Part shown: positions 6,076 through 9,011 of the stretch, piece after piece
How the letters are laid out: each line of letters begins with the position of its first letter
Numbering within the stretch: position 1 is the stretch's first letter
Source of the DNA: Methanomicrobiales archaeon
GTDB lineage: Archaea; Halobacteriota; Methanomicrobia; Methanomicrobiales; JACTUA01
Direction: 5' to 3'
DNA length: 9,011 nt
Assembly (NCBI GenBank): GCA_028678885.1
Contig: JAJRCP010000146.1
Coordinates: 1 to 9,011 of the forward strand
Made by a program: the position numbers and the translations under genes
Notes under the pieces: generated by a model
Databases searched by the model: none
What the model saw: only the letters and a program-made list of their open reading frames with translations
What the model was told of the DNA's origin: nothing

Positions 6076-6465
6076 ATGTCGGTCGCACGCTTCTGGCGAA
6101 AGATACCACAGCGCTACAATCTGGTGGGAACACGATGCGTTACCTGTGGCAGATATTATTTCCCTCCCCGCAGTTTCTGTCCTTCCTGCCGAAGAGAGGG
6201 GAAGATTATCGATCATCAGTTCACCGGGGAAGGTTCCGTTGTCACCTACACCATAATCAGAACAGCGAGCGAGCAGTTCGAGAATGCCACCCCATATATA
6301 ATCGCCATCGTCCAGCTGGATGAAGGCCCCCGCCTTACTGCACAGATTGCGTGTCGTCCCGAAGACATCCGGATCGGTACGCGGGTGAAGAAGGTTTTCC
6401 GCAGGCTTGGGACAGAAGGAAAAAGCGGGGTTATCCATTACGGGACAAAATTCATCCCGGCATGA
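6076..6465 (+). CDS. DUF35 Zn-ribbon / OB-fold protein, scaffold of the thiolase-HMG-CoA synthase complex
   Basis: A 129-residue protein with an N-terminal zinc ribbon (Cys21, Cys24, Cys35, Cys38, in CVTCGRYYFPPRSFCPSC) and an OB fold over about residues 45-115 (G-x-G-S-V-V-T-Y-T-I-I-R, then P-Y-I-I-A-I-V-Q-L-D-E-G-P-R-L, then I-G-T-R-V-K-K-V-F). The start is firm: a strong GGAGGT (6063-6068) overlaps the end of the thiolase gene, 7 nt before the ATG. In the archaeal complex solved from Methanothermococcus, the DUF35 protein bridges thiolase and HMG-CoA synthase so that acetoacetyl-CoA passes on a shared CoA pantetheine site. The same role is inferred from family and position. It is the last gene of the operon; a T5 run starts immediately after the stop. 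Confidence 0.93.
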   Translation: MSVARFWRKIPQRYNLVGTRCVTCGRYYFPPRSFCPSCRREGKIIDHQFTGEGSVVTYTIIRTASEQFENATPYIIAIVQLDEGPRLTAQIACRPEDIRIGTRVKKVFRRLGTEGKSGVIHYGTKFIPA

Positions 6466-6549
6466 TTTTTAAGGTATATGTAGACGAACGGAGTCGCGCA
6501 AACAACCAATTTTAATCCTAATCTCTCCCATCTTCAATGTTTGACTCCC

Positions 6550-6554
6550 TTTTT
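6550..6554 (+). terminator. Candidate oligo-T terminator of the mevalonate operon
   Basis: A run of five T after a pyrimidine-rich stretch (CTCCC), 85 bp past the DUF35 stop. A second T5 run directly follows the stop at 6466-6470. Archaeal RNA polymerase stops at such tracts without needing a hairpin, but either assignment is tentative. Confidence 0.3.
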
Positions 6555-6576
6555 GATTGAATACCTTCGTTCAGAT

Positions 6577-6593
6577 GAAATACCTCGTATTTC
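6577..6593. terminator. Perfect 7-bp inverted repeat past the trm5 end
   Basis: GAAATAC and GTATTTC arms with a 3-nt loop CTC, 32 bp beyond the trm5 stop. It lies between two convergent genes and would fold in RNA from either strand. No T tract follows directly on either side, so it may be a 3'-end stabiliser rather than a terminator. Confidence 0.35.
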
Positions 6594-6625
6594 TACCTTA
6601 TGTATAATTCTGTTAAGCCCCCCTA

Positions 6626-7549
6626 TCATGCCACCTGGATATCGTAGACTGCATGCCATTTATCTGGGGAATATGAACGTACTACTCTCTCTTCCACTGA
6701 GGAAAGTGGAAACTGTTCTATTAGGGGGAGATATTCGCCTTTTTTGGATTGAAGGATATAGAAATGGATGAATCCCCCGCTTGTACAATAAGAAAATGCA
6801 TCTTCCAGGTATTCTTGCCCACTTAGGGGTAGGTTCATGATGATCCGAGAAAATTGCCAAGGAATTATACCGTCAAGATGCGATGCATCCGCGAGAATCG
6901 GGAGAATATTGTTGCACCGGTTCAGCGTGCTGTTTTCAAGTAGCAGGGATACTGCATCCGGATTAATATCGCAGGCAATGATGAGGAAGGCTTGGCCTGA
7001 AAGGGTAATAGCAAAGGGTCCCACCCCCGCGAATAGATCGAGAACTTTTTCTTTCCTTCCCATGAGGTGAAGGATCCGTTGCCGCTCTTCTGAGAGCCGC
7101 GGTGAAAAATATGCGACCCCGAGGTCGATCACATACCGATGACCGTATTCGGTATATTCTGTCCGGGTGGTCGGGATCCCGGCAAGCACCTCAAAACGGC
7201 GGATACGGTATCCTCCCTCGACCGCACTCATCGGGAAGAGTACCGTATGGAGGGAAGGACGTGAGTGCAAAATTCTTTCTGCTTCTACCTCGTTCTTTTC
7301 CTGCAGAAGAGCAATACCCCCAATAAGCTCATGCCGAGGTAGAACGGGAGGAATCTCCAGAGTCTCGAAGAACTCCTTAGCTATGCCTTTCTCAGGCGAG
7401 GTAACCGGAAAGACCAGGTCTTCTCCACTCGTATGGATCTTCAGGCTCCGATCCAGAATACCCCTTCGTAACAGTGATAGTCGAGTATCCTCACCTTTCT
7501 CCTTTCGTACGTGTACTGACCACTGCTCCACTCGGATACTAATCACCAC
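6626..7549 (-). CDS. trm5: tRNA (guanine37-N1)-methyltransferase, Trm5 family
   Basis: Predicted to methylate N1 of G37 next to the tRNA anticodon, using S-adenosylmethionine, to prevent frameshifting. The 307 residues show the Trm5 layout: an N-terminal D1-like part (about 9-50, starting W-S-V-H-V-R-K-E-K-G-E), a P-x-H-E-L-I-G-G-I-A segment (71-80), the R-Y-V-I-D-L-G-V-A-Y-F-S-P-R-L segment (138-152) with the family arginine, SAM motif I VLDLFAGVGPFAI (169-181), motif II C-D-I-N-P-D-A-V, and motif IV I-I-M-N-L-P (236-241). The close relative Tyw2 of wyosine synthesis shares this fold, so Taw-type activity is not excluded. The start is uncertain: GTG at 7549 has no Shine-Dalgarno, and a second in-frame GTG lies at 7534. 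The gene is head-to-head with HMG-CoA reductase, with only about 30 bp between chosen starts. Confidence 0.88.
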   Translation of the reverse strand: MVISIRVEQWSVHVRKEKGEDTRLSLLRRGILDRSLKIHTSGEDLVFPVTSPEKGIAKEFFETLEIPPVLPRHELIGGIALLQEKNEVEAERILHSRPSLHTVLFPMSAVEGGYRIRRFEVLAGIPTTRTEYTEYGHRYVIDLGVAYFSPRLSEERQRILHLMGRKEKVLDLFAGVGPFAITLSGQAFLIIACDINPDAVSLLLENSTLNRCNNILPILADASHLDGIIPWQFSRIIMNLPLSGQEYLEDAFSYCTSGGFIHFYILQSKKGEYLPLIEQFPLSSVEERVVRSYSPDKWHAVYDIQVA

Positions 7550-7552
7550 CCA

Positions 7553-7575
7553 TCTTTAAGTGAGCGATATAGAAC
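7553..7575. promoter_or_regulatory. Overlapping divergent promoters of trm5 and HMG-CoA reductase
   Basis: The palindromic CTTTAAG (centre about 7557) lies about 24 bp before the ATG at 7581 and could act as a TATA box for a leaderless reductase mRNA. GATATAGA (about 7567-7574) could serve as a TATA box for trm5 on the minus strand. The two elements are only about 12 bp apart, so the promoters must overlap. Evidence is position and composition only. Confidence 0.4.
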
Positions 7576-7580
7576 TAATC

Positions 7581-8789
7581 ATGGATCATTATTTTGAGAG
7601 GCTAAAAAACGGTACCCTTAAACTCCATGCCTTGGAACAAGAGCTTCCCCCTCTCGAAGCAGTGAAAGTCCGACGCACCTATCTTGAGACTGAGCAGGGG
7701 ATCTCGCTGGCCCGGATTGGCTCGTTTACCATGGATATCGATCGGGCGGTGAAGAGAAATATCGAGAATATGATCGGTGCAGTACAGATACCGGTTGGAG
7801 TGGCAGGTCCACTCACTGTGAAGGGGGAATTTGCACAGGGAAGTTTCTACCTCCCTATTGCTACCACTGAAGGAGCACTTGTTGCATCGGTAAACCGCGG
7901 ATGTACTGCCATCAGTAAGGCAGGGGGTGCGGATGTCCGTATCCTTCGAGATAGGATGACAAGAGCTCCCGTTTTTGCCACCCGCGATGTGGGTCATGCG
8001 AAAGAAGTGGTGGATTGGGTGACGCAGCATCAGGAGGAGCTTCGGAAAACGGCAGAAAGCACCACCTCACATGGGAGGTTTCTGGGATGTACCCCGTACG
8101 TCACTGGTACAAGTGTATATTTCCGGTTTGAATTCGACACAAAGGATGCGATGGGTATGAATATGGTAACCATCGCGAGCGAACGGTTGAGCGAGGTGAT
8201 TGAGGCAGGGACGGGTGCACGTCTGGTCGCAGTGAGCGGAAATATGTGCACTGACAAGAAGCCTGCGGCGATCAATCTGATCGAGGGTAGGGGAAAGACC
8301 GTCGTAGCAGGTATTGCACTTTCGGCGGATCTGGTTCGGGAGGTGTTTAAGACCGAATCTGCAACTCTCGCTGAGGTAAATTACCGGAAAAATCTTCTTG
8401 GATCAGCCCGCGCCGGATCACTCGGGTTCAATGCGCAAGCGGCGAATGTGGTGGCTGCGGTGTATCTTGCCTGCGGACAGGATGCAGCGCATGTGGTAGA
8501 AGGATCGAGCTGCATCACAAGTGCTGAATTACGGGGTGATGATGTGTATATCGCCGTTACGCTTCCAGCCCTCCAGGTTGGTACCGTGGGGGGAGGTACA
8601 GGTCTTGACACCCAGAAGGAGTGTCTCTCTCTCCTCGGAGTTTCTGGTGGAGGCGACCCACCTGGATCCCATGCAAAGAAATTTGCCGAGATTATTGCCT
8701 GCGGGGTGCTTGCGGGAGAATTATCATTACTAGGTGCTCTAGGCGCAAGACATCTTGCGCGGGCCCATCAGGCCCTTGGTAGAGGATGA
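7581..8789 (+). CDS. hmgA: Hydroxymethylglutaryl-CoA reductase (NADPH), class I
   Basis: Reduces HMG-CoA to mevalonate with two NADPH, the committed step to archaeal isoprenoid lipids. The 402 residues carry all class I signatures: ENMIGAVQIPVGVAGPL, ATTEGALVASVNRG with catalytic Glu97, SGNMCTDKKPAAINLIEGRG with Lys226, ACGQDAAHVVEGSS with Asp301, VGTVGGGTGLDTQ of the cofactor region, and the C-terminal catalytic His396 in ARAHQALGRG. DKKP and the full C-terminal tail separate it from the NADH-linked class II enzymes. The frame extends to a GTG at 7560, which would add 7 residues; I prefer the ATG at 7581 because MDHYFERLKNG resembles the usual archaeal N-terminus and the CTTTAAG box predicts transcription near it. 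There is no Shine-Dalgarno. It completes the acetyl-CoA-to-mevalonate set but is outside the mvaS operon and has its own promoter. Confidence 0.96.
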   Translation: MDHYFERLKNGTLKLHALEQELPPLEAVKVRRTYLETEQGISLARIGSFTMDIDRAVKRNIENMIGAVQIPVGVAGPLTVKGEFAQGSFYLPIATTEGALVASVNRGCTAISKAGGADVRILRDRMTRAPVFATRDVGHAKEVVDWVTQHQEELRKTAESTTSHGRFLGCTPYVTGTSVYFRFEFDTKDAMGMNMVTIASERLSEVIEAGTGARLVAVSGNMCTDKKPAAINLIEGRGKTVVAGIALSADLVREVFKTESATLAEVNYRKNLLGSARAGSLGFNAQAANVVAAVYLACGQDAAHVVEGSSCITSAELRGDDVYIAVTLPALQVGTVGGGTGLDTQKECLSLLGVSGGGDPPGSHAKKFAEIIACGVLAGELSLLGALGARHLARAHQALGRG

Positions 8790-8794
8790 AGTCT

Positions 8795-9011
8795 TCAGAA
8801 CCGGAAATATTTCATCATTACGATAGCATTCTCGGCATCGGAATAATACCAGGGAAAGAAGAACACCTCTTCATACCCCAATTTTTTGTAAAAATTTCGG
8901 GCCCCAATATTGGATTCCCGCACCTCAAGCTGGGCCCCCTGTGCCCCCTCCATGAGAAACTGATGTTCGACTCTTTTTACGAGGAGATGCCCAATCCCTT
9001 TTTTCCTGCAC
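8795..9011 (-). CDS. GNAT-family N-acetyltransferase (RimI-like), C-terminal part, 5' truncated by window edge
   Basis: Transfers acetyl from acetyl-CoA to an amine; RimI-like members acetylate protein N-termini. Only the last 71 residues are in the window; the start lies beyond the right edge. The visible part begins inside motif A of the GNAT fold, R-K-K-G-I-G-H-L-L (the R-x-x-G-x-G acetyl-CoA pyrophosphate loop). It continues with the motif B strand and helix L-E-V-R-E-S-N-I-G-A-R-N-F-Y-K-K-L-G-Y and ends with Y-Y-S-D-A-E-N-A-I-V-M-M-K. The E-V-R-x-S-N-x-x-A-x-x-F-Y-x-x-L-G-Y pattern is typical of RimI/Ard1-type enzymes. The stop is 5 bp past the HMG-CoA reductase stop on the other strand, so the two genes are convergent with almost no spacer. 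The substrate cannot be judged from this part. Confidence 0.85.
   Translation of the reverse strand, partial: CRKKGIGHLLVKRVEHQFLMEGAQGAQLEVRESNIGARNFYKKLGYEEVFFFPWYYSDAENAIVMMKYFRF

Larger units (their letters stand above)
6466..6625. other. Intergenic region between convergent DUF35 and trm5 genes
   Basis: 160 bp of AT-rich DNA without a recognisable gene. It contains T runs on the + strand at 6466-6470 and 6550-6554, which fit archaeal oligo-U termination of the mevalonate operon, and a perfect hairpin at 6577-6593. No RNA gene was recognised. Confidence 0.5.

Noticed and set aside
6541..6771. A 76-residue + strand open frame partly in the DUF35-trm5 gap.
   Set aside because: Most of it is antisense to the conserved C-terminus of trm5, it has no ribosome-binding site, and the peptide is not recognisable.
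7167..7559. A 130-residue open frame antisense to trm5.
   Set aside because: Ser/Arg-rich shadow of a recognisable methyltransferase; no start signal.

Overview
The window looks like a chromosomal housekeeping segment of a methanogenic euryarchaeon, most likely of the order Methanomicrobiales. This is inferred from the gene set: a zinc-finger RPA with its COG3390 partner, an HTH-fused CTP-dependent riboflavin kinase, the archaeal HMG-CoA synthase / thiolase / DUF35 operon, a class I HMG-CoA reductase and an archaeal Trm5-type methyltransferase. Genes are packed tightly, several overlap by 4-7 nt, and AT-rich archaeal TATA-like boxes lie in the gaps. No tRNA, rRNA, CRISPR array, insertion sequence or phage gene was seen.

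Left part (1-1673, + strand): the 3' end of an RPA large-subunit gene overlaps an RPA-associated OB-fold gene. A chain of inverted repeats follows the second gene. Next come about 290 bp with no recognisable gene, then a 52-residue protein with a SAP/Rho_N-like helix-loop-helix.

Riboflavin pair (3030-1676, - strand): ribK, with an N-terminal winged-helix domain (RbkR type), overlaps ribB. The pair runs tail-to-tail into the small SAP-like gene. A palindrome sits exactly at the predicted ribK start.

Mevalonate block (3151-6465, + strand): an XRE/COG1709 regulator, HMG-CoA synthase, acetoacetyl-CoA thiolase and a DUF35 Zn-ribbon/OB protein form one compact operon. HMG-CoA reductase (7581-8789, +) lies about 1.1 kb further on. 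Together they cover every step from acetyl-CoA to mevalonate, the entry to archaeal isoprenoid lipids. The thiolase, synthase and DUF35 proteins are known in another archaeon to form a substrate-channelling complex.

Between them, a Trm5-family tRNA methyltransferase (- strand) is head-to-head with the reductase, with almost no intergenic space. The right edge holds the C-terminal part of a GNAT acetyltransferase (- strand), convergent with the reductase.

I did not find a clearly new multi-gene system. The points most worth a second look are a Gln in place of the usual metal-binding His in RibB, the candidate operators beside the two regulators, the overlapping hairpins after the RPA operon, the orphan SAP-like miniprotein and the very tight trm5/hmgA divergent promoter.
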